This document shows positions 1-9,330 of a DNA stretch of 18,048 nucleotides, piece by piece (position 1 is the first letter of the stretch; every line of letters starts with the position of its first letter). The position numbers and the translations under genes are program-made. A model generated the notes under the pieces. That model saw only the letters and a program-made list of their open reading frames with translations. It was not told where the DNA came from and did not search any database. The stretch spans positions 1-18,048 of the forward strand of contig ML978400.1 of NCBI GenBank assembly GCA_010015745.1, read 5' to 3'. Source of the stretch: Setomelanomma holmii. Taxonomy: Eukaryota; Ascomycota; Dothideomycetes; Pleosporales; Phaeosphaeriaceae.

Positions 1-250
1 TGAAACGGAACGTGTTGAAACGGAACGTGTTGAAACGGAACGTTTCGAAAAGAAACAATTGAAGAAAGAACGTTTGAGAGAGGAGCGAAAAGAGAAGGAA
101 AAAATTGAGCACGAACGAATTGAGCACGAACGAATAGAAAAAGAACGAATTGAAGAAGAACGAATTGAAGAAGAACGCATTGGAAAGGAGCGCATCGAAA
201 AAGAGCAGCTCGAGAAGCAAAAGCAACGCATCGAAGAAGAACGACAACAT
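1..250 (+). repeat. 15-bp tandem repeat coding for ERIEK-type pentapeptides
   Basis: Bases 1-15 and 16-30 are identical, and 31-45 differs by one base. Degenerate 15-bp units continue through about 235, with locally identical pairs near 106-135 and 150-180. Read in the protease frame they give pentapeptides such as ETERV, EHERI and EEERI. Glu/Lys/Arg-rich units with a periodic Ile or Val predict a long, highly charged helix or coiled coil. The array starts before the window, so its full copy number cannot be counted. Confidence 0.85.
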
Positions 251-2143
251 CGAGTGCAGCAAGAGGAAAACCGCCGGTCTGTCTTGGTACAAAGCATCAA
301 AGATGCGCAAAGTCAGCGAGATCAGTGGCTTCAGGGTGACGACAGTCTGGAACTGCTCGTAGGCTCCGATCACCATGTGCTGATACCTGAATTGGAGAAG
401 ACAAGCGATATGACCGACTTACAGGCAGTATTTTGACTCGATTGAGAACCACATACGAGACTGGGATCTTCACATAAAGTTCGCCAATACCCCTGGTGCG
501 TTTCCTGTATCGCAACCAGAACCATATTCTCCTAGACACGAGAGGGCAGCCTCAGAGCCCTCGTGTACTGGCGTCCAAGTACCCCAGGCTACTCCCAATG
601 CTCAAGCAAAGTCTTCCGAATTTTCAGGCAAGAACGAAATTTTGTCGTCTCTCGCCACGGAAGCCTCCGTGACGAGCACAAAAGCAATCGAGCTTGATGT
701 GCCTTTTGACCAGAGAGGAATGACTACAAACTCTCAGTTTCAGTCGACAGCTGTACCAACTATCGTCTACATTCAGGATGCACCCCTCCCGGTCGCTCGG
801 AGATCAAAATCTAACGAAAGTCTGCGTCTCAATGGTTGCGATAAGCTGAAACCAGAACACACGATCGGAAGGTCTTCCTCAGTTGGTTCTCGAAGTCGGC
901 CTTTTGCCTCGAAAGGGGGCCGTATTGATGGCGAGAGCAGTGCAAGGTACGTAATTCATATCCATAATTGGCACTTTCTAACCATCATCGTAGCACCAGG
1001 GCCGATTTATTCTTCAAGTCTCTCGAAGATACTGCGCATAAAATTCTAGACAACTATGATGGCTATGCGTACAATGACGAGTCAAGCACAGAGTCCCCAC
1101 CTCGGAAACGTCCCTATGAGAAAGTGAAAATTACCGTTCTGGATACCGGCGTTGCGCAATTAGCCAGGTCCAGTAGTCCGGAGACTATTCGGAATTCAAA
1201 GGCACGTATCAAGTGGCGCAAGGTTGATGGTAACGACCTTACACATAAAGAAGATGAGGACGGTCATGGTACGCAGGTAGCCAGCATCATACTTCAACTC
1301 ACGCCATTTGTACAGCTATTTGTGTACCGCATTGTGCGCCAAAGAACGGATCCAATAGATCCATCTCTTGTGGCCGCGGCTATTGAGGATGCCGTGAAAG
1401 CTGGCGTGGATATCATCAATATGTCATTTAGATGGGATCATGAGTTTGGTGACGGGCACGATCAGCTCTGCACGGCACTTCGGAAATGCAGCGAGATCGA
1501 TGTTCTGGTCTTTGCGGCCACATCAAATGGTGATCTCGAATCCGAATCTGGCATGGCCTACCCTGCAAGAGATGACAGGGTCATCGCCGTCGATGCCGCT
1601 TCATCTCGTGGTGAATGGCTCCCCTTCAATCCTAGCAGAGACAACGAGTTCAAAACCCACCGATTTACTGCCCTCGGCGGAGGTTTTAGATGCGACTACC
1701 CTCCGCAACTAGGTACGAAGGAAGGCTGGACACGCATGGACGGGACATCGGCCGCAACACCCATCGCAGCTGGCATCGCTGCCCTGGTGCTCGAATTCGC
1801 ACGTCAACCACCGCTCAGCTACGCAAGCAAGGTCGCTGAGCTGCTCAAGCGTCCTGAGGCAATGCGCGAAGTTCTTGCTGGAGTCGTAGCTGTGAAGCAT
1901 ACCAAGAATGGTGAATACCGGCATCTGGTGCCGACAAAGCTGTTCAATTCCGACTGGGAGGATGGAGACGCAGATGACTGGCTCTCATTCAAAGGTCAAC
2001 GCCGTCGCGCTGCCAATTCGATCATCACCATCCTGAGCAAGAAGTATCGTTACGAGATTGTAGACCCAATGCATGATCGGATTGATTATGAGGTGGCACG
2101 AAGAGCCATCGCAAAGCACCTGCCCAAATCACCAGGTCTATAG
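1..2143 (+). CDS. Subtilisin-like serine protease (peptidase S8), 5' partial, with N-terminal coiled-coil repeats
   Basis: The gene is already open at base 2 and ends at TAG 2141-2143. The proposed exons are 1-358, 429-946 and 994-2143, giving about 674 visible residues. The second intron (947-993, donor GTACGT, branch TTCTAACC, acceptor TAG) is clear. The first (359-428) is inferred because the frame must change there. Order: charged coiled coil of ERIEK-like pentapeptides (to about 250), polar linker, then an S8 domain. The catalytic triad is intact: Asp codon 1142 (ITVLDTGV), His 1265 (DGHGTQVAS), Ser 1748 (GTSAATPIAAG), with oxyanion Asn 1526 (ATSNGD). No secretion signal or propeptide is visible, though the true N-terminus lies outside. 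The coiled coil and linker suggest an intracellular protease rather than a secreted proteinase-K type. S8 domains are also known as effector domains of fungal NLR-like proteins; that role here is speculation. Confidence 0.85.
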
Positions 2144-2182
2144 CAATTAATACTTCAACATACACAACCATTGTCGACTCGG

Positions 2183-3811
2183 TCATTGGCCAAACACCTT
2201 GCGGCCTCCAAAGTACGTCTGTACGACTTTTGCGTTTAACAATTCCTCCCCTTTCCATTCCATGTCCACCACCGTGAGGTCAGCCATTTTCCCTACTTCA
2301 AGACTTCCCAATCGGTTCTCAGCAAAGCAAGCGTACGCTGCGCCAGTTGTGGCTGCACCGACAGCCTGCACCAGCTCCAATCTGAAGTTTGCATTCACCG
2401 GTGTATCTCCAGCATCAGGCTGTCTCGCAGATTTTCGTGTCGTCGCCACAAACAAATTCGGCAGCGGAGCATACGGTGCAGTAGGGGAATCAGAGCCAAT
2501 TGCGAGAGGCGCGCCGTGATCTGCAAAGTCGGAATAGGCGAAAGCTCGCTTCAGTCGCTCCGGACCTAACAGCTTCGGCCATGCTCTCAAGATTGCAGGA
2601 TCGGAATGCACTGGCTGTATGCTCGCTGTGATACCTAGTTCCCCAAGTCTCCTTGCATCTTCCTGCGCTGTCAACTCCAGATGCTCGATTCGATGTCGTT
2701 GGCCTGGCTTTCCATGCTTCTCAAGGACGTTGACAGCATTGTGCACAGCTTGGTCTCCGATCGCGTGTAGAGCGCACTGCAATCCCGCATCGCAAGCCTT
2801 CTTGACCACTGGATCGAGCATCTCGGGTGTCCAGATTGGGCCTTCGAAATGCGCGTTTGATGTGTACGGCTCCGCGAGCGCCGCCGTACAAGCATCAATG
2901 ACTCCGTCGCAGATAATCTTGATGCCCACAATGCGCAGATCGGGACTGTTCTGGTTATGTCGTTTGTTGAGCTCGATAGCTCGCTCGACCTGTCGCAGTC
3001 GGTCTTCTTCGCCATCACCCGGATTGACACACCAATGCGCGGCAATCCGAAGTGGCAATGAACCGTTTTCTGCCTCTCGGAGCGCGAGTATCGCTTCCCA
3101 TGCGTTATCGTCCATTGCCATATCTATGCAGCCAGTGCATCCTACGGCATGATAGGTGTTGATTGCAGCCCTCAAAGCAGACATTTTCTCCTCCAATAGC
3201 AGGACCTTTGCGAGGTAGGGCCAGACGATCAATAGGATGCACGCCTCACTCAACAATCCAGAAGCATTTCCATTCGAGTCTCGCTCGATAGTACCGCCAG
3301 CGGGGTTCTTCATCTCCTGCACGCCCATCTCTTTCAATGCTGCGCTATTGCACCAGCAGGAGTGCAAGTCCTTGGAGTCGATATATATCGCTCGCGAGTC
3401 GAGATCATCCAACATGCTTGCCTTTGCCTCGCCGTTCGTCATACTGTGCATCCATCCCGAACACAGTATGCGCTCCTTGGCTGGATGAGCTTTTGCGTAT
3501 GTCGAAATTCGCGCGCGTATGTCTGCAAGATCCTTGCAGCCATCTAGTTGCACTTTGTTCAGCGATTGGCCGAGCAGAAGAAAGTGCATATGCGCATCGA
3601 TGAAACCTGGTAGCACATGTCGTCCAACAAGATCTTTTAACTCGCTGCCAGCATTCTTGAATGATTGTATCTCGGGATCAGTCGCATCGCCAATGTGTGA
3701 GATTTTGCCATCTTGAACCACGAGCGTGTTGTGGAATCGCACTTCGGCACTTGGAGGTGTGTTCACGAAGAAACGGCCATTGGTGAAAATCGTCGTTGAT
3801 GTCGCACTCAT
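2183..3811 (-). CDS. Amidohydrolase family 3 protein (YtcJ / N-substituted formamide deformylase-like)
   Basis: An uninterrupted 542-residue frame runs from ATG at 3811 to a stop at 2183. It has the metal-dependent amidohydrolase order: an N-terminal beta-sandwich segment, the HxH metal ligands in PGFIDAHMHF (His74, His76), then ALHAIGD and RIEHLE with further His ligands, and the late Asp in IGSDSP. A C-terminal sandwich strand (MADLTVVDMEWKGEELL) closes the fold. Length and motifs match the YtcJ-like branch, whose characterised members hydrolyse N-formyl or other amide bonds. The physiological substrate cannot be read from sequence. There is no signal peptide, so it is probably cytosolic. 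Its stop lies 39 bp from that of the subtilase in convergent orientation, so the 3' UTRs probably overlap. Numerous opposite-strand open frames inside it are shadows. Confidence 0.92.
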   Translation of the reverse strand: MSATSTTIFTNGRFFVNTPPSAEVRFHNTLVVQDGKISHIGDATDPEIQSFKNAGSELKDLVGRHVLPGFIDAHMHFLLLGQSLNKVQLDGCKDLADIRARISTYAKAHPAKERILCSGWMHSMTNGEAKASMLDDLDSRAIYIDSKDLHSCWCNSAALKEMGVQEMKNPAGGTIERDSNGNASGLLSEACILLIVWPYLAKVLLLEEKMSALRAAINTYHAVGCTGCIDMAMDDNAWEAILALREAENGSLPLRIAAHWCVNPGDGEEDRLRQVERAIELNKRHNQNSPDLRIVGIKIICDGVIDACTAALAEPYTSNAHFEGPIWTPEMLDPVVKKACDAGLQCALHAIGDQAVHNAVNVLEKHGKPGQRHRIEHLELTAQEDARRLGELGITASIQPVHSDPAILRAWPKLLGPERLKRAFAYSDFADHGAPLAIGSDSPTAPYAPLPNLFVATTRKSARQPDAGDTPVNANFRLELVQAVGAATTGAAYACFAENRLGSLEVGKMADLTVVDMEWKGEELLNAKVVQTYFGGRKVFGQ

Positions 3812-3918
3812 GATGAAATAAGTACCTCGTCACGTCTTATGTTTTGTGCAAAGTGAGGGGTTCTTGTCATATCAGATCCGGCATCGGAGATCCGAGGTTC
3901 GGCCATTGCCTTACTTTC

Positions 3919-4225
3919 TCAGCTCCTGCTCCACAATGCACCGACTTCCACATCACGAACCATGGCCGACGAATTTCTGTCGAGATGGACATATTGTGCG
4001 CCGACTGCTTCGAGTATTGCCACCAGCCTCTTGATATCCTCTCGTACGTGATCATCCCAGAGTATTCGCTCGGCATGTTACCTTATCGGATACCTTGCCC
4101 AGATGGTCTGTTCCGCGGCTTTGTATATCCGGGCGGAACATCGCGACGCGTTCGTCAAAGTTCGTGCGAGACGCTCCAAGCAACATACAACGAGTCTCAG
4201 AAGCTATCTGATGTATCAAGTCAGG
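3919..4225 (-). pseudogene. Possible relic of an unidentified minus-strand coding sequence
   Basis: Read on the minus strand, two protein-like segments abut in different frames. The upstream one (about 4225 down to 4090) contains ASRTNFDERVAMFRPDIQS. The downstream one (about 4075 down to 3919) contains AERILWDDHVREDIKRLVAI followed by AVGAQYVHLD, and ends in a stop. A one-base frame change near 4085 separates them, and the upstream segment is preceded by a stop. Composition is like that of a soluble globular protein. I do not recognise the family. It could be a degraded gene, two exons of a short gene with an unseen intron, or chance. The decayed-gene reading is inference. Confidence 0.3.
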
Positions 4226-4617
4226 CTACCGCATTGACAGAAGACAATATGGACAGCCAATGTTCGCAGCTCGGTGTTGCTGTTGTATTCTCGCCTCTGC
4301 GCATTATCACGCGTGGACGTCGAGGTGTAGGCCGACGTCAGAGCTTGGCATCGGGATCATTTCCTTTCGAGGCACCAATCCCGCCATCCTTGCATCGCGA
4401 ACGACATTTCACCGCTTCCCCATGGGCCTAGCGCGTCAGGCAAATATCTGGCTCGAAGCTTGGGTGCGCCCGAACGCCTCTTCCGGCTGGGTCACATCAT
4501 TGGGGAGGGGTCGACATGGATCTACAAGCACCGGTAATTCTTCCGCCCCAGGTACCTTCAATCCCTCCAATTGCTGCGCGCAAGTCTACTGCGTTTCCCT
4601 GGAGTGACGTCCAATAT

Positions 4618-4666
4618 CCGGGGTTTTCACCGATAGCGCTGGGCTTCTACCGGGGAACCTCTGGAG
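4618..4666 (+). promoter_or_regulatory. Cluster of three CreA-type SYGGRG motifs upstream of the GH51 gene
   Basis: CCGGGG occurs at 4618-4623 and 4650-4655 and CTGGAG at 4661-4666, all on the plus strand, 148-196 bp before the GH51 ATG. SYGGRG is the known binding motif of the fungal carbon-catabolite repressor CreA/Cre1, and paired sites are usually the functional ones. Three in 49 bp on one strand is more than expected by chance. No XlnR-type GGCTAA motif was seen here. Confidence 0.35.
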
Positions 4667-4752
4667 AGAATGTGGAGACCGCTACTCAATGGCCCGTGGC
4701 CAAGGCACGATGGATAATTGAGCGGCTGGTGGCAAGGCAAGTTTTTGAGAAG

Positions 4753-4758
4753 TATAAG
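4753..4758 (+). promoter_or_regulatory. TATA-like box of the GH51 gene
   Basis: TATAAG lies 61 bp upstream of the ATG at 4814, a usual distance for fungal genes with a short 5' leader. It agrees with the start codon chosen for the arabinofuranosidase. Confidence 0.4.
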
Positions 4759-4813
4759 TTGCGGCCGGCATGTGCTGTGATGTTTGACTGCATTGCTCGC
4801 TCCAATCGACAAG

Positions 4814-7012
4814 ATGACTATTCTTGGTAGGGCGCTTGTCGCCGCTTCGTGCATTGTCTCGACGCTCGCAGTCGATCTTGTTGTGCAATCATCTGGTGGT
4901 AACCTCACTGGTAAATATGGCCATCCTTTCGGCTATGGCTTTCTTCACGAGGTATGTCTTAAATCATAGTTGCCATAACTCGGCAGATTCGCTGTTTACA
5001 ACACCCTATGAGATATGACCGTTTTACTCGCAAAAGTCTTATTGTATGAATGTAGTTAACCTTCCTATAGGATATTAACAACTCCGGTGATGGAGGCATC
5101 TACGCTGAGCTGATCCAAAATCGAGCGTTTCAATATAGCGAGAAATATCCTGTATCGACAGCACACTACTTCCCAGTCAATGGCGCAAGTCTTAGCATCC
5201 AAGAGTTGGAAACCCCGCTATCCAAGGCGTTACCTGCTTCAATGCGCGTTGCATCTGGCAACAGCACAGGCAAGATTGGCTTCAAGAACGAGGGCTACTG
5301 GGGCATCGATGTCAGGCAGCACAAGTATACCGGCTCATTCTGGGTCCATGGCAGCTATGATGGCTCTTTCACAGCCTCGCTCGAGTCCAACTTGACGAGT
5401 GATGTTTTCGCTTCAATTGAAATTCCTTCCAGGTGCGCCACGGGCGAGTGGGTAGAGCACACCTACGAGCTCACTCCCGAAAAGGATGCGCCAAATTCCA
5501 ACAACACAGTTACGATCACGTTTGATCCAAAGGGTGTTTCTGGAGGAGGTCTGGACTTCAACCTAATCAGCTTGTTTCCACCCACATTCAAGAACCGCAA
5601 GAATGGTCTTCGCGTCGATCTTGCCGAAGCTCTATACCAGATGAACCCGGTAAGTGGCAATTGTATATGTTCAGAAAACACACTGATCATTGATGTAGCA
5701 CTTCCTCCGCTTTCCCGGAGGCAACATGCTGGAGGGCAACACCAATGACACCTACTGGGATTGGAAAGACTCGATTGGCCCTCTCAAGGATCGCCCAGGT
5801 TTCCCTGGAGTTTGGGGCTATCAGCAGACGCATGGTCTTGGTCTGATGGAGTATCTTGAGTGGGCTGAAGACATGAACTTGCATATTGCACTGGCTGTAT
5901 GGGCCGGTCTCGCACTTGATGGCAATTATACTCGTCAAGAAGACCTCCAGCCCTTCATCGACGATGCGCTCAACGAGATTGATTTCGTCGCCGGACCAGC
6001 AGACTCAACATGGGGCAAAGTGCGCGCTGCACTAGGTCACCCTGAACCCTTCGAGCTTAACTACGTTGAAGTTGGCAACGAGGACTGGCTCGCCGGTTAT
6101 CCTGATGGTTGGGAGACATATCGCCAATACCGCTTCCCGCTGTTCCACGATGCCATCAAAGCTAAGTATCCGAACATCACAGTCATCGGTTCCGCTGCGA
6201 CGAGCGACCCCGCTGGCGACCCGCCAATTCATGGTCCCAACACCGTCAATGGTATCAAGTACCCCGCTGATGCCATTGGTGATTACCACCCATACCGCGA
6301 GCCCGACGAGCTCGTCTACGAGTTCAATCGCTTCGACAATGACATCGGCCACATTGTCGGTGAAGTAGCTGCCACACACGTCAATGGCGGCACACGTTGG
6401 AAGGGCGAGCTCAACCCATATCCATGGTGGATTGGCGCTGTCGGTGAAGCCGTCTCGCTCATTGGGTATGAGCGTAATTCCGATCGAGTCCCAGGCACGT
6501 TCTACGCGCCCGTGATGAAGAATGAGAACCGCTTCCAGTGGCCAATCACGCTTCTACAGTACACCGCAGACTCGAGCCAGACGACTCGAGCCGTCACGTG
6601 GTATTGCTGGAGTTTGTTCGCTCATCATCCGATCACGCACACGCTTCCTGCTTCATCGAACAGCTCACTAGGACCCGCATACTGGGGAGCCGGTATCGAC
6701 GAGAACCGGAATGGCGCGTTGGTCGCGAAGCTTGCGACATACAACACGACTGATGGCAATGCGGTGCCTGTTTCGGTGCACTTCCAGGGAGTGACACCAG
6801 GAACCAAGGCGCAGTTGACACTTTTGACGAACCCAAGTGGCGACCCGTTCGCGTACAACGACCCTCGCACCGGCGTGAACATTGTCAATACAACGAATAC
6901 CATTTTGACAGCGGGATACAGCGGATCGTTCGACTTCAGCATGCCGCAGTTGAGTGTAGCGGTGTTGGACACGGATGTAGGTGTCTACAACGGCACATAC
7001 CGCAAGCGGTAG
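4814..7012 (+). CDS. Secreted alpha-L-arabinofuranosidase, glycoside hydrolase family 51
   Basis: Three exons, 4814-4951, 5071-5649 and 5699-7012, give about 676 residues. Intron 1 (119 bp) has GTATGT, a TTAAC branch-like site and TATAG; intron 2 (49 bp) has GTAAGT and GTAG. Both are phase 0. The start is the first ATG in frame and is followed by a hydrophobic signal peptide (MTILGRALVAASCIVSTLA). Splicing joins FGYGFLHE to DINNSGDGGIYAELIQNRAF, typical of the GH51 N-terminus. NPHFLRFPGGNMLEGN and YWDWKDSIGPL follow. The candidate acid/base is Glu367 in VEVGNED and the candidate nucleophile is Glu461 in IVGEVAAT. A C-terminal beta-sandwich with several N-glycosylation sequons ends the protein, as in fungal GH51 enzymes. 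It would remove arabinose side chains from arabinoxylan and arabinan outside the cell. Confidence 0.93.
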
Positions 7013-7338
7013 ACTGTATACATAATCAAGCACACATTCTGATGATTTTGGTACGCATAACATACGAAAGAGTGGATTAGACAAGCCTAAAACCTACTTT
7101 GGTGCACGATAGAGATTTTAGACATTCTGATTCTGCCCCACTTATCATTGGACCCGGGCCTGTGCCCGATTCTCTCCATATGATTGTGATCCGCCTCTCC
7201 CATCATCATTACGCAGTTTACCCAATTATATGCCACCTTTACCGCCGCGTTTTCCCTTTGTCTTATCATGAGCAGTCTTGCATTCCAGATCCGTGTGTAT
7301 CACCCATGGTCTACTCCACAATGCGGCTTTACCTGCCC
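7013..7338. other. Convergent intergenic spacer
   Basis: These 326 bp separate the stop codons of the plus-strand GH51 gene and the minus-strand terpene synthase, so they should hold two 3' UTRs. Open frames entering from the right are antisense to the terpene synthase. No repeat, RNA gene or further coding signal was seen. Confidence 0.6.
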
Positions 7339-8538
7339 TCACAACACCACAACGCAGCCAGTACCCTCTTCATTCACCTTCGCCTTGGCCATATACCTTT
7401 CCGTCCTCAGACTCCACACCATGTTTCCCAAGATCAGGTCCACACAGCCCTCGATCCAGATATCGAGGTCTCGCTTGACCTCAACGTCTTCTGCGGACGC
7501 AGCGACTTTCAATCTACCCGCCGCCCCTGTGAACTCCGCAAACCCAGCAGCAAGTATTGCGACCGTCTTGTCTACGGCCTCTTGCGCAGTGATGTTCTCA
7601 TTGTACACCAGGATCGGCACAATGCTGTCGACCTCACCGCCATCAAGTTCCTTCTTGAGGGACGCGATGTCGTTGTACAATGCGATCGCAGCCTCCGTCT
7701 CCCAGACGATGACTTTCGCAGATTCGTGCTCCCAGATCCACGGTGGAAATTTAAGGTCGTAAGCCCACGGCAGAGTATGTACGAAAGTCTCCAAGGATGA
7801 TGCGATGACACGACGCTTCATGTACAAGTCCAAGTCATCAATCTCTCCCGCGACTTGCTTCTCGTGGCTTCGTCGCACTGTGTTGATGAAGCGCACAATG
7901 CTCTGCACGAAGCGATTGCGCTCCTCGATAAACTGACCTTTCTGCATTGCACGCCCAATGTCCTCGAAACACCCGCTGTTATGGAAGAGTCCATGGACTG
8001 GTGGCGTGATCCCCGACTCAGGCTGCATACAGCTCCGAATGAACGCAATCGCATTGTCACAGTACGCATCCACTCGGCCCTCGGTATCGTGTGTCAAGCT
8101 TCCGCAGTCGATCTCGTCATCCCAGATGAAAGCCCAGAGACAGAACGAGTTCAGTACCGTCAGTTTCTCGGTTGTGACGCGAGACCAGAAGTGTCCGGAG
8201 AGGAAGGGCGCATCGATCTTACGCTGCTTAGATCTGAGCTTTTCGGTGGGGATGTATGTTCGAAGCCAGTCCTCCAGACTACCGCGCAAGACAGAGATGT
8301 CAGGGTGAGAGCGAACGGAGTAGCTGGCGTAGATCGGGAAGAGGTCGGGGAGTGTGATGGTCTGACCGCGAAGGCGGAGGGCGAGTAAGGTCCACGCATC
8401 AGCTTTGGTCTGTATGCTGATCATGTTCCCATTGATCGTGCTGATGTCGTTGGTCGCCGCATTGCTGTTGTTTGCCAGCAAGATTTGATTTGCAATTTCG
8501 TGGCCGTTGGCGACAGTGCTCGAGTCGGTGGCGTCCAT
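7339..8538 (-). CDS. Class I terpene synthase (fungal sesquiterpene-synthase-like)
   Basis: A single uninterrupted frame of 399 residues runs from ATG 8538 to TGA 7339. It carries the class I terpene cyclase signatures: the aspartate-rich motif WDDEID (DDxxD, residues 140-144), the NSE/DTE motif NDIASLKKE (Asn289, Ser293, Glu297), and the conserved RY pair at 381-382 near the C-terminus. Length and the ionisation-dependent motifs fit enzymes that cyclise farnesyl diphosphate, although the product cannot be predicted. A geranyl or geranylgeranyl substrate is not excluded. There is no prenyltransferase fusion and no targeting peptide, so it should be cytosolic. No P450, transporter or regulator sits beside it, so it does not look like part of a cluster within this window. 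Absence of introns is notable beside the three-exon neighbour. Confidence 0.92.
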   Translation of the reverse strand: MDATDSSTVANGHEIANQILLANNSNAATNDISTINGNMISIQTKADAWTLLALRLRGQTITLPDLFPIYASYSVRSHPDISVLRGSLEDWLRTYIPTEKLRSKQRKIDAPFLSGHFWSRVTTEKLTVLNSFCLWAFIWDDEIDCGSLTHDTEGRVDAYCDNAIAFIRSCMQPESGITPPVHGLFHNSGCFEDIGRAMQKGQFIEERNRFVQSIVRFINTVRRSHEKQVAGEIDDLDLYMKRRVIASSLETFVHTLPWAYDLKFPPWIWEHESAKVIVWETEAAIALYNDIASLKKELDGGEVDSIVPILVYNENITAQEAVDKTVAILAAGFAEFTGAAGRLKVAASAEDVEVKRDLDIWIEGCVDLILGNMVWSLRTERYMAKAKVNEEGTGCVVVL

Positions 8539-9013
8539 ACCTTTCTTCGTGCAGTCGTAGGACTAGAGAAGCCTTGAGGCCAGCGTACGCGGCCGATACG
8601 TTAGAAGTGCCCCTAACTGCTTTTGAGTTGAGGTCGACTACTAGGTCAGTGAGCGTAGTGAAGTGATAGATTAAGATTGCGGACTAGGCACGGCCGAAAG
8701 ACTGCCAATGCAGTAAGTTTTTCAAGTGAAGGATTACAGCCCGTGCACTTCTTGAACGCTCGTTTGCTTTTCGACTACCGTTTCTTCCATCGCCAGTCTG
8801 TACACCGCCTGAGGAAAGAACCGTGCCACAAGTGCAGTCTCATGCCATGAGATGCAAGCATCTTTCTGGCAGCATCCGGATCCACTGTACCTGCCATACG
8901 ATCTAGCAACCGGTGGCCTCCATGAATCAGTCATTTCAATAAATTTATCACCTGCGTACTGACGTGCAGCATCGCGGACACTATTCTTTCACGGCGAGCC
9001 ATTGCCTCGACAT

Positions 9014-9022
9014 CGGTGTCCG
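9014..9022. promoter_or_regulatory. CGG-N3-CCG inverted triplet, possible Zn2Cys6 factor site
   Basis: CGGTGTCCG is an everted/inverted CGG pair of the type bound by fungal binuclear zinc-cluster regulators. A 13-bp sequence covering most of it (GACATCGGTGTCC) recurs about 230 bp to the right (near 9240), with the final CCG changed to CCA. The site lies about 475 bp upstream of the terpene synthase start. Function is inferred only from motif form. Confidence 0.2.
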
Positions 9023-9317
9023 CTTTGGCGAACAAGCGTCGTGGCTTCCGACTAAGAAGGCGTTGAAATGGAAGGTCGAAGAGGCGGTGACGAACAGGGG
9101 ACGCTTATTCATCTATACACGAAGAAACGGGTGTTTAAAAGCGGACAATCTCTAAAGCCGGGAATTTGCAATGTTCACTCCATGTCGAAGAGATCAGGCC
9201 AAAACGTCGTTACGATATTGAAAAGTTCCACGAGGCTTGGACATCGGTGTCCAGTGATAGAATTGGAAAGGCGTGTGGCTGTGAGAATGATGGCGCCTGT
9301 GATGGTGATGATATGAA

Positions 9318-9330
9318 ACGCGTGACGTCA
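9318..9330. promoter_or_regulatory. Overlapping ACGCGT (MCB-like) and TGACGTCA (CRE) palindromes
   Basis: ACGCGT at 9318-9323 shares its last base with the perfect 8-bp CREB/ATF palindrome TGACGTCA at 9323-9330. Both are established fungal transcription-factor targets (MBF and bZIP/ATF type respectively). The pair lies between divergent genes, about 790 bp from the terpene synthase ATG and 615 bp from the CobW-like ATG. Occupancy is unproven. Confidence 0.3.

Larger units (their letters stand above)
3812..4813. other. Intergenic region between divergent genes; no intact gene
   Basis: This kilobase separates the divergently transcribed amidohydrolase and arabinofuranosidase, so both promoters should lie here. 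Open frames of up to about 195 codons exist on both strands, but most lack a proper ATG and resemble no family I recognise. The minus strand between about 4440 and 3915 gives several protein-like segments in changing frames, annotated separately as a possible relic. The right-hand 200 bp holds a TATA-like box and CreA-type motifs for the downstream gene. Confidence 0.6.

Noticed and set aside
1..250. Short direct repeats that might suggest a CRISPR array
   Set aside because: Units are contiguous 15-mers without spacers, keep an open reading frame and encode a charged helix; the genome is eukaryotic.
2619..3152. 177-codon plus-strand open frame
   Set aside because: It lies wholly antisense to the well-supported amidohydrolase, is rich in Ser/Cys/Arg and shows no domain.
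3844..4431. 195-codon plus-strand open frame as a gene
   Set aside because: No ATG start near its beginning, no recognisable domain, and the opposite strand reads more like real protein in part of it.
7099..7800. 233-codon plus-strand open frame at the terpene synthase 3' end
   Set aside because: Mostly antisense to the terpene synthase, low-complexity composition, and no family features.
7339..8538. C-terminal CVVVL of the terpene synthase as a CaaX prenylation box
   Set aside because: The Cys is fifth, not fourth, from the end, so the CaaX rule is not met.
2183..8538. A terpene biosynthetic gene cluster including the amidohydrolase and GH51 enzyme
   Set aside because: Neither neighbour is a known terpene-tailoring enzyme, and there is no P450, transporter or pathway regulator in the window.
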